Below are positions 8,101 through 15,405 of a stretch of 31,712 nucleotides of DNA, one piece after another. Numbering within the stretch: the first letter of the stretch is position 1; the number at the start of each line of letters is the position of its first letter. A program made the translations under genes and the position numbers. The notes below the pieces were generated by a model. That model was not told where the DNA came from and made no database searches. It saw only the letters and a program-made list of their open reading frames with translations. This DNA comes from JAAEQG01 sp023133475 (GTDB lineage: Bacteria > Planctomycetota > Phycisphaerae > UBA1845): assembly GCA_030631415.1 (NCBI GenBank), contig DAOVLE010000030.1, positions 1 to 31,712 of the forward strand. The letters run 5' to 3'.

Positions 8101-8381
8101 CAAAGGTGCAGACCAGCCTGGACCGCATCGCGAGGCCAACTGGTGTATGGGCCTGACCGCTGATTGTGCACATCCACCACGCTGAACGAGAAGCGGTTGT
8201 TGGCATCGGTCTCGCCCGGCGATTCGTATGGGTAGTAGATCGGCTGGTGCATATGCCAGAGGAACCCGACGTGGATTTGCTCGTAAGCCGGGGCGGCACT
8301 TGTCGCCATCAGCACACCAAGGCCCGATAATGCCACAAGCACAAAACATCCCCACTGTCGCCCAAAAGTCGACGTAAACAT
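5148..8381 (-). CDS. Secreted GH57-type glycosidase with two CBM25-like modules and dockerin-like C-terminus
   Basis: Large exported enzyme (1077 aa) predicted to act on alpha-glucans. Residues 1-32 form a signal peptide (VLVALSGLGVLMATSAAPA). The GH57 domain follows: HMHQP at 43-47, FGYHHP at 142-147, PPETAFS with likely nucleophile E186, and HHDGDNYGGG with likely acid/base D331 or D333. Residues ~500-635 form a beta-rich linker. Two tandem starch-binding modules resembling CBM25 (about 644-740 and 745-841) each carry VYLHYGF and WDNNGGADWHF. Residues 845-1010 resemble a C-terminal sugar-binding or DOMON-like domain. Residues 1018-1077 carry two calcium-loop repeats (DFDEDCDVDLADF and DLDGDGDVDLSDF) typical of dockerin-like tails. 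GGAGAG lies about 5 nt before the ATG. The gene is monocistronic. Confidence 0.88.
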   Translation of the reverse strand: MFTSTFGRQWGCFVLVALSGLGVLMATSAAPAYEQIHVGFLWHMHQPIYYPYESPGETDANNRFSFSVVDVHNQRSGPYTSWPRDAVQAGLHLWYLGAQVSFTGSLIENLNSMGWGNWSWAYDEAVSWTTVLGNPRLDMVAFGYHHPLMALLDEQDLRMQIKLHKHICSQTWNGGPAYSKGMFPPETAFSTRMIPALVAEGIEWVLVDNIHFDRACVGYPYTTASNLFAPNPADQLNPNPTASGGAWVQLNDIWAPSQVSAPFGYQPHYAQYVDPDTGTITKMIVVPAARYEGNEDARGGYGAFLYDQVMDQYIAYNTDAAHPMFVMLHHDGDNYGGGTDSYYHSNFQNMVNWVSNDPDYDVSTVQDYLDRFPPGLDDVIHVEDGAWSGADNGDPEFKKWLGDPDGGGWSPDRNSWAVLTAAKNRVFTAEAVAPAVSMQNVLTGGGTNTENAWRWLLVSQASDYWYWDGTEIWDSNVTRGCNQAVAHADAVIAGQPDTVPPTIFLPQREPYNPGGYEWGASPEPSDFEVWTYAYDVSGLTGVTLKWRVDGDGVNSLSSVQNETYAGGPEVGAWNSTAMTWSDVPPQNGVLTPAYRALCYSAMITGQENVLIDYYVEAVDGNSLTARSDIQHVYVGVGGSGQGGATIDPDPAVAGQNVTIHYDPAGGPLAGASDVYLHYGFNGWGSTISPDPAMTWNTGDAVWEITVMVQSSATQLDMVFHDGADTWDNNGGADWHFNVTGGADPVTIDPNPAEAGQNVLISYDPSSRPLAGVSEVYLHYGFDGWAPTISPDPAMSWNEGEAVWQISVMVQSSATQLDMVFNDGADTWDNNGGADWHFDVVGGTPAEDPWEMDGALDANATEIASNNGMVLYAGYEGGLLYVATWDAGEGNDHFIFLAGVPGALQAAPWDKAGQVAGWGAFIGNENDSLWAGWFDNTATVQVATSDGSGYLEGTINLVEEFGTLPVEVHLAVAPYPTADGAGLLHEYQVPASINSDGNVDAGEYALVNICDITVTHEPADFDEDCDVDLADFEIFSQCLNGPELPAAGTCPSGVDADLDGDGDVDLSDFAVFQTGFVG
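5859..6452 (-). repeat. Internal duplication encoding the two CBM25-like modules
   Basis: Two copies (5859-6149 and 6162-6452) with a period of 303 bp inside the GH57 gene. Blocks such as AAGTGCCAGTCCGCTCCGCC and CACCATGTCCAACTGCGTGG are identical in both at DNA level. The near-identity of nucleotides as well as residues indicates recent duplication or gene conversion. Confidence 0.85.
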
Positions 8382-8508
8382 GATCCGCTCTCCATGAATT
8401 TGATGATCCCGGCGGGAGGCACAGATGGTAGGTTGCTGCTTATCCCACGTAACTAATCAACTTTAGTGTACAGGAATGACGTTTCCAATGCAATGGGGGG
8501 GGCCAGGG

Positions 8509-8637
8509 CTTTAGGGGCTGTCGATTTAGTCTGTAGCGTCGCCCCTTGTGGGCGGCGCACCCTCGTTTCTCGTCACCCACAAGGGGTGACGCTACATTGG
8601 GGGTCGCTCCGAACGACTAAATCGACAGCCCCTAAAG
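8509..8637. mobile_element. MITE-like element with 23-bp perfect terminal inverted repeats
   Basis: A 129-bp non-coding element bounded by perfect 23-bp inverted repeats (8509-8531 and 8615-8637), each carrying GGGGCTGTCGATTTAGTC. A nested inner palindrome, TGTAGCGTCGCCCCTTGTGGG-like with one mismatch, faces its complement. The outer CTTTAG/CTAAAG and flanks (GGGCCAGGG left, CGGTGGGCCACCC right) are arms of a family C repeat, so the element probably inserted into such a repeat. It lies in the 319-bp gap 8382-8700, which has no gene. Confidence 0.8.
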
Positions 8638-8700
8638 CGGTGGGCCACCCGCCGCTTGCCGGAGAATCTAGGCGCCATTGGTCTCATACGAACAATCTTC

Positions 8701-9126
8701 TTAGCCCAACTCTTCATTCCGGTGTTGCTCAGTGATAACCTTCAGCGCAGTGATTCCCTCGAAATCCTTGGCGTTATGCGTTACCAGCGGCACGCCATGC
8801 CGCACAGTGCAGGCCGCGATCCATGCGTCATTGGGTGCAATGGGTCTCCCGCCGCGCTTACGCTCAGCCACAAGCCGCCCATAGCAACGGGCGATCTCGT
8901 GGTCATAGGGGACCACGACGAAGTTGCGCAGCGAGGTTTCGAGTTGCTTTCGCTTATTCTCGCCCCAGTTCCGGTTCTCCGCGCCGAAATACATCTCGCC
9001 GACAGTGATAAAGGCGATGGCGAGCAATTTGCCTTGAACGTGCGGGGCATACGCTTCGGCTTCCGGCCCGCCACGCATAAGATAGGACACAATGTTCGTA
9101 TCAAGAATGATCTTGGCGTTGCTCAT
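8701..9126 (-). CDS. vapC: VapC-type PIN-domain ribonuclease toxin
   Basis: PIN-domain toxin of 141 residues, the usual VapC length. Members are Mg2+-dependent endoribonucleases that cleave tRNA or rRNA. The acidic active-site set is visible: D9 in IILDTNIVSYL, E44 in TVGEMYFGAE, D100 in APNDAWIAA and D121 in THNAKDF. The start ATG overlaps the stop of the upstream 329-aa gene as ATGA, so translation is probably coupled. The partner that would act as antitoxin is therefore the unusually long upstream protein rather than a standard 70-90-aa VapB. Confidence 0.88.
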   Translation of the reverse strand: MSNAKIILDTNIVSYLMRGGPEAEAYAPHVQGKLLAIAFITVGEMYFGAENRNWGENKRKQLETSLRNFVVVPYDHEIARCYGRLVAERKRGGRPIAPNDAWIAACTVRHGVPLVTHNAKDFEGITALKVITEQHRNEELG

Positions 9127-10112
9127 GCCGAGCGACCTCCCGTCGCGCGTGGGTGGCGCAATTCGTCAATCGACGCCTCAAACCCGTCGTCAGCCTCGCC
9201 CGGCCATGTGCCGAACAACGACCGCACATCCGCCATTGGCTGCACGTGTTGTGATTGCGCCAATTCATCCAGCGTCGGCGATTCCCAGAAATCTCGGGAG
9301 ATGGGCGTGCCCTTGGGCAGCAATTCGGCAACCTCCTCTTCCCGGTCCTCCAATCGCTCGATGTCATGAATCTTGATACTGGTGATCTTTCCGGATATGG
9401 GGTCCTCTTTCGCTTCCCCCACGATGCGAACGTATTGGAGGATGTTTTCCAGTACTTCATCCTTCTGTGCCTCGTCGAAGAGACAGAGCACTGGGTCTCC
9501 GGCGGACGGATGGACACGGCAGCGGGTGCCGTGCTCCTTGAAGTCCGCCATCAACAGCCGTCCTTCGATAGTGCGGATGTTGATCTGAGGTCCCTTGATT
9601 CGCTCCTGTATCCGCGCGAAACCGGTCGGTGTGAACGATGTAACGACGGGCGTGTTGCGATGGTTGAGCGAGAATTCGATCTGCTCGATTCCTTGACTGA
9701 AGACAGTCCCTGCGTCCCGCCAAGCCATCAACACGCCCGTGTCGTATCCTGACGGCAAAGCCTCATCCGATTCCTGAGCAGCGGCCAACCCGACGATTGC
9801 CTTGTCCAGGATGTCCATGCCCAAGTCCATCCCCGGCAAGGACGCGGCCGTCTGACTGCGATCGAACCCGAGGACCGCTGCCGGGCTGCCGTGTGTCAAC
9901 AGCACCAGATCGAGTGCCACCTCCTCCTTGATGTTTCGCGGCGGCTGTCCTCGGCGTACGCTCTCGGCGTTGCCGATCAGAACGCGCCCGGTCCGCTGAA
10001 GTACCTTGTTCAGGTTCAACAGAAACCGCAACAAGTGCGTTACCGGAATCTTGCCTGGACCGACCGCCTTGCCATCGAAGCATATCTTCAGCAATGGGTC
10101 ATGTTCGTTCAT
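9123..10112 (-). CDS. Large VapC partner protein with VapB-like C-terminal tail
   Basis: Protein of 329 residues that I do not assign to a named family. Residues ~1-100 include KICFDGKAV and LLRFLLNLNKVLQRTG. Residues ~190-265 contain a beta-rich stretch (EGRLLMADFKEHGTRCRVH, then DPVLCLFDEAQKDEVLENIL, then SIKIHDIERL) resembling a small OB or SH3-like barrel. The last ~35 residues, MADVRSLFGTWPGEADDGFE followed by ASIDELR, look like the C-terminal peptide with which VapB/Phd-type antitoxins block their toxin. Together with the 4-bp overlap with vapC this suggests an expanded antitoxin. The start overlaps a possible small upstream gene, again as ATGA. Its role as antitoxin is inferred. Confidence 0.7.
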   Translation of the reverse strand: MNEHDPLLKICFDGKAVGPGKIPVTHLLRFLLNLNKVLQRTGRVLIGNAESVRRGQPPRNIKEEVALDLVLLTHGSPAAVLGFDRSQTAASLPGMDLGMDILDKAIVGLAAAQESDEALPSGYDTGVLMAWRDAGTVFSQGIEQIEFSLNHRNTPVVTSFTPTGFARIQERIKGPQINIRTIEGRLLMADFKEHGTRCRVHPSAGDPVLCLFDEAQKDEVLENILQYVRIVGEAKEDPISGKITSIKIHDIERLEDREEEVAELLPKGTPISRDFWESPTLDELAQSQHVQPMADVRSLFGTWPGEADDGFEASIDELRHPRATGGRSA

Positions 10113-10270
10113 GGCTGGGCCTTCTCACCCGGCATAAATACCGGGCCTAGCGCGACGGCTTGCCTGAAGTTGCCTTGTCGCCTCTTCACCACGGGTTTAC
10201 TGCAATGTATGCAGTTTTCCCCAGTGTAGCAGGAATAGTATTCCCAACACAATGAGTCGTTTACAGGCAT
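10109..10270 (-). CDS. Possible small cysteine-rich protein, 53 aa
   Basis: A short frame encoding CWEYYSCYTGENCIHC near its N-terminus followed by a basic segment (KPVVKRRQGNF). The four cysteines could bind metal. The argument for translation is that its TGA overlaps the ATG of the 329-aa gene as ATGA, as that gene overlaps vapC. Against it: no clear ribosome site, and the region just upstream of the ATG at 10270 is a palindromic repeat. No family recognised with confidence. Confidence 0.35.
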   Translation of the reverse strand: MPVNDSLCWEYYSCYTGENCIHCSKPVVKRRQGNFRQAVALGPVFMPGEKAQP

Positions 10271-10281
10271 GAGCCCATTGC

Positions 10282-10300
10282 GGCAGGTTCCCAACCTGCC
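10282..10300. repeat. Small hairpin repeat GGCAGGTT-CCC-AACCTGCC
   Basis: Perfect 8-bp stem with a 3-nt loop in the 334-bp divergent gap 10113-10446. It sits upstream of both the minus-strand toxin operon and the plus-strand SurA/PpiD-like gene. Apart from this hairpin and a weak promoter, the gap shows nothing recognisable. Confidence 0.7.
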
Positions 10301-10363
10301 CTACTCACCATCCGCCAAATCATGGGCGATAGAATACCATGCGCATTATTCGATGCGCGGTGG

Positions 10364-10391
10364 TTGCTTTTGTTTCGGTTCCTGGTAAGAT
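10364..10391 (+). promoter_or_regulatory. Weak sigma70-like promoter candidate for the SurA/PpiD-like gene
   Basis: TTGCTT (10364-10369) and TAAGAT (10386-10391) are separated by 16 nt, about 55 nt upstream of the start codon. The match is modest. Confidence 0.3.
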
Positions 10392-10446
10392 GCCGTCCTT
10401 TGCGCCGCAGTGCTTAAGCGGCGATGAATCAAGGAGTTATGCCACG

Positions 10447-12456
10447 ATGATGAAGTTCTTTCGCAAACACATGAAGAAATTGCTGGCGATTTTCGCGTCA
10501 GCGATCCTGATAAGTTGGCTGGGCGGGTCCGCGCTCCAATCTTTGTTGACGCCTGATATGGGCGGCTCCGTGACAGCCACCTACGTCGGCGGGGACATTA
10601 CGCGAAACCAGTGGCGATGGACTCAGCGACAAACCGCGTGGTTGGATGGGCTCCGTCTGAACTGGCGATATCCTGCGTCAAGGGCTCAACTCGTCGATCT
10701 GGATCAGCCCAGTTGGTTCCTGTTGCAGAAGGAGGCCCAGCGCATGGGTATCCACTCCAGCAGACCATTGGTGGAAACCATGCTTGAGAATCACCTCAAG
10801 CAGCTTCGCCGGCAGAAGATACCCGTTCCATCAGTTGCGAGCCTGGCTGCCAAGCTGAACGTTACGCAGGAACTTATCTACGATGCCGTCGCTGCGCACA
10901 TCGATGTCGTCCGATATGTGGGCAAGGTGGGGCAGGCGGCGGCGGTGAGCGATGCCGAGGTCCTCCGGGCGTTGGATGACGGGCTTAGCCAGGTTCAGTT
11001 CAAGGCGGCTGTCCTGCGGGCGGAGATGTTCGAGAACCCCGAGGAGACCTTCACCGAATCGGAGATGCGTGAGACATTCGACAAGAGCAAAGATCGCAAA
11101 CCCTCGGGCAAGGGGATGAATTTCGGCTATGTGCTTCCGCCGCGTGTAAAGATGCAATACGCCAAAATCGACCCGAAAGCAATTGAGCAGGCTGTGACCC
11201 TCGATCCGCGCAAGCTGGAGGATGAAGCCAACGAGTATTGGCGGAAAAACAAGCAAGACCCGGCTTTCCTGCGCCCACCGGGCGAGAAAAAAGACGACAC
11301 CGCAACGACTCGGCAAGCTGACGAAGATACCACCACCCAGCCAACCAGCGCTCCTGCCGAAGAGGGCGAGAAGGAAAAATCCCCCTATTTCGCCAACTGG
11401 CTCCAAGCCAGGGAGGCTGCCATCGAGGCGGTCCGCAGCAACAAGGCCACTGAGCGAGCTGAGGCGATCGCCAACTGGCTAAAGGAGCAAACGGCTATCC
11501 CCTGGGACCACCTCGAAGCCAATACCAACGGCTACAAGCCCACCCCGGCTATAGCCACGGCTACGGGCCACTATTCGCAGATTCTGGGTGACGCTACCGT
11601 TGGTCTATCGGGGGTGGAGACGGTGACGATCTCCACTACGGACTGGATTTCGCCCGAAAACATCCAGGACCTGGAGGGTATCGGGTCCGCGTTGCTGCCC
11701 AATCCGGGCGGGCAGCCGATCATGTTCCCCCAAATAGTGTTCCATGTGGAAGGGCTTGCGGTTATCCCGTCCGGGGAGGACGCTGTCGGCGTGGACCGCA
11801 CCACATTTATGGCTCTCTACCAGACCTACCCATACGCCATGCGAGATGCGGATGACAACATCTATGTGTTCCGCCCGGTGCAAGTCGGCGAGGAAAGACC
11901 GCCTCTCGATATCGACGAGGTTCGCGACAGAGTCGTGGCAGACCTGCGATTCGCTCACGGGTATGAAAAGGCTCAAACCGCGGCGAAAGAACTTCACCAA
12001 AAGGCCCGGCAAGACGGGCTGGAAAACGCCTGGAACGTAGACAAATCAATCCAAAAAGCAGTCAATAGCTTTAACGAAACCACCGACGACCAAGCCCGCA
12101 AAGCCGGATTCAACAAGATCATTACGGTGAACCGCAAACTTCTTACCGGCGATCCGGTGGAGTATGCCGGCAACATTGGGCAAGTCACCGAAACCTTCCT
12201 GGAAGCCTGTTTCACCATGGGGCAGTCGGAGAGTAAAGACTCGCGTCTGCGGATAATCGACATGCCCGAGTCGGGCACGGTCGTGGTAGTGGAGTGGATC
12301 AAGGACGTTCCGCTGGATGAGCAGAGATTCGAGATGTTCAAATCCTACGTCTCGCAGCAAATGCAGCGACAGCGTGTCCAGGAATACCTGGGCGAGTGGC
12401 TTAGACCCAAGCAGATCAAGGCACGCAACGAATTCGAACCCGTAATCCAGAAGTAG
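10447..12456 (+). CDS. Membrane-anchored SurA/PpiD-like periplasmic protein
   Basis: Protein of 668 residues with a short basic N-terminus, one membrane segment at about residues 12-28 (LLAIFASAILISWLGG) and a long periplasmic part. This layout, with a helical SurA_N-like region to about residue 190 and a C-terminal helix ending YLGEWLRPKQI, resembles PpiD/SurA folding factors for exported proteins. A charged, threonine-rich linker (TTTRQADEDTTTQPTSAPAE) lies around residues 285-310. I cannot point to a clear parvulin rotamase signature, so it may be a chaperone without isomerase activity. The ATG at 10447 has AAGGAG 10 nt upstream; the upstream frame extension to 10339 is unlikely. It converges with dsbD, which is consistent with an envelope-protein folding neighbourhood. 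Confidence 0.7.
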   Translation: MMKFFRKHMKKLLAIFASAILISWLGGSALQSLLTPDMGGSVTATYVGGDITRNQWRWTQRQTAWLDGLRLNWRYPASRAQLVDLDQPSWFLLQKEAQRMGIHSSRPLVETMLENHLKQLRRQKIPVPSVASLAAKLNVTQELIYDAVAAHIDVVRYVGKVGQAAAVSDAEVLRALDDGLSQVQFKAAVLRAEMFENPEETFTESEMRETFDKSKDRKPSGKGMNFGYVLPPRVKMQYAKIDPKAIEQAVTLDPRKLEDEANEYWRKNKQDPAFLRPPGEKKDDTATTRQADEDTTTQPTSAPAEEGEKEKSPYFANWLQAREAAIEAVRSNKATERAEAIANWLKEQTAIPWDHLEANTNGYKPTPAIATATGHYSQILGDATVGLSGVETVTISTTDWISPENIQDLEGIGSALLPNPGGQPIMFPQIVFHVEGLAVIPSGEDAVGVDRTTFMALYQTYPYAMRDADDNIYVFRPVQVGEERPPLDIDEVRDRVVADLRFAHGYEKAQTAAKELHQKARQDGLENAWNVDKSIQKAVNSFNETTDDQARKAGFNKIITVNRKLLTGDPVEYAGNIGQVTETFLEACFTMGQSESKDSRLRIIDMPESGTVVVVEWIKDVPLDEQRFEMFKSYVSQQMQRQRVQEYLGEWLRPKQIKARNEFEPVIQK

Positions 12457-12461
12457 ACGCA

Positions 12462-12494
12462 GAATGGAGAATGGAGAATGGAGAATGGAGAATG
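12462..12494 (+). repeat. 7-bp tandem repeat (GAATGGA)
   Basis: Almost five head-to-tail units of GAATGGA starting 5 bp after the stop of the SurA/PpiD-like gene. Related GAATGGAGAA stretches occur at about 19061-19110 and, on the minus strand, across the last codons of dsbD. Confidence 0.9.
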
Positions 12495-12546
12495 CGGTGT
12501 CAATAGCATTGCATTCTCCGTCCCCGTGCTCCCCTACGGGTCGCCG

Positions 12547-12739
12547 CTAACCCGCATTTCTCACCGCGGAGCACGCAGAAGACCGCAGAGAGTTGAGAGG
12601 TAGGGAGTTATCGCAATTAGCGTTGAACAGACAATAAACACACTGTCAAAACCCGACACGCCCTAATTTAGCTGTAACTTCTTTCTAGAAAATACTCTGC
12701 GATCTCCGCGTTCTCTGCGGTGTGAGAAATGCGGGCTAA
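12547..12739. repeat. Family E element with long terminal inverted repeats (CGCAGAG type)
   Basis: A 193-bp element. It opens CTAACCCGCATTTCTCACCG and closes with the matching complement (TGTGAGAAATGCGGGCTA), with GCAGAG-rich arms and an AT-rich centre. It fills most of the 315-bp gap between two convergent genes (12457-12771), where a long stem could stop transcription from both sides. Confidence 0.85.
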
Positions 12740-12771
12740 ACATTCCGGTGCCATTACAACGACTGTGATTC

Positions 12772-15168
12772 TCAATTCTCCATTCTTTCCATTTTCCCCT
12801 CATCGGTGCTGGAAGATGGTCCTGTTTCGTCCAGCTTCTCCAGCAAGTAATCCATGGTCAACTGGGGGCGTAGCACGAGGGGTTGACTGGGTTTGCCCGC
12901 CGGGTAAATCAGGTTAAGTGGTGGGCCCAGGCGGTTGTGCTTCCGGAGCAGTTCGAAAATGCGTGAGTCCGGGGAACTGAAATCCGCCCGGAATGCCACC
13001 ACACCCAAGTCCATCATCCTGGCATAAACCTCCGGAGTGTTGATAGCCACCTTCTTGTTCACTCTGCACTCCGCACAGTAAGCGGCGGTGACATCGACGA
13101 AAACCGTCTTGCCCGAGCGAACCGCCTGCTCGACTGCTTCGGCAGACCAAACCCCCCAGCGAATCCCACCAGGCAAAACACCATCACTTAATACCGAACC
13201 CGAGCGAATCGCCCGCTGTTCGGCTTGAGCCTGGCCCAATGGATAAACCCATCCGTAAATGAGCAGGCCCGCACCGGCGACGATGGCTGCCGCCACACCG
13301 CGATACCGCCAACGCTGCCCGGCGGACATGGTTAGATCGATCTTGCCGAGCACCCAACAACTCAACCCCACAGCCACCAGAAACACCAGCGTCCACTGCA
13401 AACCGCCGGGGCCGACCTGAGTCACCAACGGATTGAGCAGCCAGATCACCATAGCCAACAGAAGAAACCCCATGATACGCTCGAATGTGATCATCCATTG
13501 GCCTGGTTTGGGCAAAAAGCTGAGCCATTTTGGGAATGCCCCAAGCAGCATGTACGGGCTGGCCATCCCGAAACCGGCAAACAGAAAGGCAAAAACGGCA
13601 ATTTTCGGCGGCTGTTGGGTGGCCCAACCGAACACGCCGGCCAAAAACGGGCCGGTGCACGCAAAACCCAACACCGGGGCAAGCGCCCCCTTGGCAAACG
13701 AAGCCAGCGGGCCTTCACGTTGGATGCCGGCTTCAAGACTCGCCGCACTGCTGGGAGCTTGCAAAGTGTAAACCCCAAGCATGCTCAAAGACAATGCCAT
13801 CACCACCGCCCCTAAACCGATCACCGTGACGGGGTATTGCAACACGTTCCTGCCGGCAGCAGCCACAAACCCCAGGATGACAAAAAACAACACCACGCCC
13901 ACACCAAACGTCAAACCCAACACCAGGGTCCGGGCACGGGACTCGTGAGCCTGCTGCACAAACCCCAAAACCTTGATCGACAGCACCGGCAAAACACACG
14001 GGGTGGCGTTGATCAGCAGGCCATAAAGAAAGCATCCAATCAGCAATCCCGGAAACCCCAACCGCGACAGGAAACCCGCAAGCCAATCGCCGTCACCAGA
14101 GGCCACGCCTAACCCCTCATCCACCGGGACGGGCGTAGCGGTGCCCTCGGTGGCTGCACCAGACGGCTCGCGTTGCTGAGAGTCGGTCGGTTGCGTGACA
14201 GTTGAACGCTCCACCGGCAATACCAGCTCCCAGGCGATGTGTTCCGGCGGGAAGCAGGTGCCGGTCTTGTCGTCGCAGGCTTGGGCGGTCAGCACCCCGG
14301 CGATGCGGACGTGTGCCCCTTCCACGTCGCCCTCGACCTGTGCCGGGACCTTAATCCGAATCCTGCCCCGGTATTCGCTCATCTTGCCCAACTGGGGATG
14401 AATGCGTTCATGGGGCGGCGGGTATTGGGCTTTGCTGAATGTCAGGCCCGGATCGCGTTCGACGAAGACGTGCGTGGGGATGAACGCCGGCAGTGACGGC
14501 TGATTAGACTGCACGTGGTGCCCCGGGGCGATGGTGACGTCAAGAGCCACCTCGAAGGATTGCCCCGGTTTCACGGATTGAACGGTGGTTGATGGGGATA
14601 CCTTTACATATTTACTCTTCTCGCCGGGGATGGGCAGGGCTCGGCGCCCATATTGCAGAACTTGCTGGTCGGCGGGGCTGGCCTTCGTGGCAAACCTGCC
14701 GACCGGCAGCTCCACCGAGATCGAATCCTGCTCCAGGATGCAGCTTCCCTTCTTACAGACCAACCACCGCAGCTCAGCCGCCAGTGTCACCTTGCTGTTT
14801 GGTTTGAGGGTTTTTGGGGCGGTGATGCTTTGTATCAGCACCGGTTCGCCCTTGAGCACATAGGTCATCAGGTCTGCCGCTTCGCGGTGGCGTTTGGGGG
14901 CGGGAAAGCTCAGTTGGCCAAGCTCAAATCCGGGCGGCAGCTTCCAGACCACGGTGGGCGCAAGGCCGCTGTCGCCGGGGTTCTTCCAGTAAATGTGTGC
15001 TCCGTCAGGGACCTTGAAGCGGATGCCGATGTCGAATGTCGCCCCGGGAGCAAGTTCTGTCACCGCCGGATGCAGGCTCACTTTAACCATGGGCTTGTCC
15101 CCCAAAGCCAAGGCGGTGTTGGCCAGGAGGGTTATCCCGAGAATCTTGAAAACCGTGGTACGCACCAT
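12772..15168 (-). CDS. dsbD: DsbD-type thiol:disulfide interchange protein
   Basis: Inner-membrane protein of about 798 residues that passes electrons from cytoplasmic thioredoxin to periplasmic substrates. It has a signal segment (ILGITLLANTALALG), then two N-terminal periplasmic beta domains with cysteine pairs (LVCKKGSCILEQ and QACDDKTGTCFPPEH). Next comes the multi-pass DsbD core with membrane cysteines in NATPCVLPVL and GFACTGPFLAG. A C-terminal thioredoxin-like domain carries CAEC at residues 698-701. ATG 15168 is preferred over the GTG at 15174 because GAGAGG lies 5 nt upstream. The last residues (GKMERMEN) are encoded by a GAATGGAGAA-type repeat, so the C-terminus may be repeat-derived. 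It lies next to a probable periplasmic chaperone. Confidence 0.88.
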   Translation of the reverse strand: MVRTTVFKILGITLLANTALALGDKPMVKVSLHPAVTELAPGATFDIGIRFKVPDGAHIYWKNPGDSGLAPTVVWKLPPGFELGQLSFPAPKRHREAADLMTYVLKGEPVLIQSITAPKTLKPNSKVTLAAELRWLVCKKGSCILEQDSISVELPVGRFATKASPADQQVLQYGRRALPIPGEKSKYVKVSPSTTVQSVKPGQSFEVALDVTIAPGHHVQSNQPSLPAFIPTHVFVERDPGLTFSKAQYPPPHERIHPQLGKMSEYRGRIRIKVPAQVEGDVEGAHVRIAGVLTAQACDDKTGTCFPPEHIAWELVLPVERSTVTQPTDSQQREPSGAATEGTATPVPVDEGLGVASGDGDWLAGFLSRLGFPGLLIGCFLYGLLINATPCVLPVLSIKVLGFVQQAHESRARTLVLGLTFGVGVVLFFVILGFVAAAGRNVLQYPVTVIGLGAVVMALSLSMLGVYTLQAPSSAASLEAGIQREGPLASFAKGALAPVLGFACTGPFLAGVFGWATQQPPKIAVFAFLFAGFGMASPYMLLGAFPKWLSFLPKPGQWMITFERIMGFLLLAMVIWLLNPLVTQVGPGGLQWTLVFLVAVGLSCWVLGKIDLTMSAGQRWRYRGVAAAIVAGAGLLIYGWVYPLGQAQAEQRAIRSGSVLSDGVLPGGIRWGVWSAEAVEQAVRSGKTVFVDVTAAYCAECRVNKKVAINTPEVYARMMDLGVVAFRADFSSPDSRIFELLRKHNRLGPPLNLIYPAGKPSQPLVLRPQLTMDYLLEKLDETGPSSSTDEGKMERMEN

Positions 15169-15209
15169 GAACACCTCTCAGACGGAACACCCGGGGTTTC
15201 CGGTAGGGT

Positions 15210-15291
15210 GGGTGGCCCATGGCTTTAGCCGTGGGGGACACGAATTGTGTCAGGCATTCGCGTCCCCCACCGCTAAAGCGGTGGGCCACCC
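15210..15291. repeat. Family C four-armed palindrome upstream of dsbD
   Basis: An 82-bp unit: GGGTGGCCCATGGCTTTAGC with its hairpin, then GTGGGGGACACGAAT, a short spacer, ATTCGCGTCCCCCAC and a second hairpin ending GGTGGGCCACCC. Both half-hairpins and the outer arms pair. It lies 40 bp upstream of the dsbD start. Confidence 0.9.
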
Positions 15292-15371
15292 ATGTAGTTC
15301 TTCCCAGCCGGCGGGGACACCGGCTGCTACTTGTCAAACACCCTCTCCGTCCCCGGTGGCGCCGAAATTGC

Positions 15372-15399
15372 TTGACAGCATCGTGGAGAGGATTATACT
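15372..15399 (+). promoter_or_regulatory. Strong sigma70-type promoter
   Basis: Consensus TTGACA (15372-15377) and TATACT (15394-15399) with a 16-nt spacer. The predicted start is near 15406, at the CAGGGTTAGT motif. No open frame begins within a usual leader length, so it may drive a non-coding RNA or a long rny leader. Confidence 0.65.
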
Positions 15400-15405
15400 T
15401 AATAC

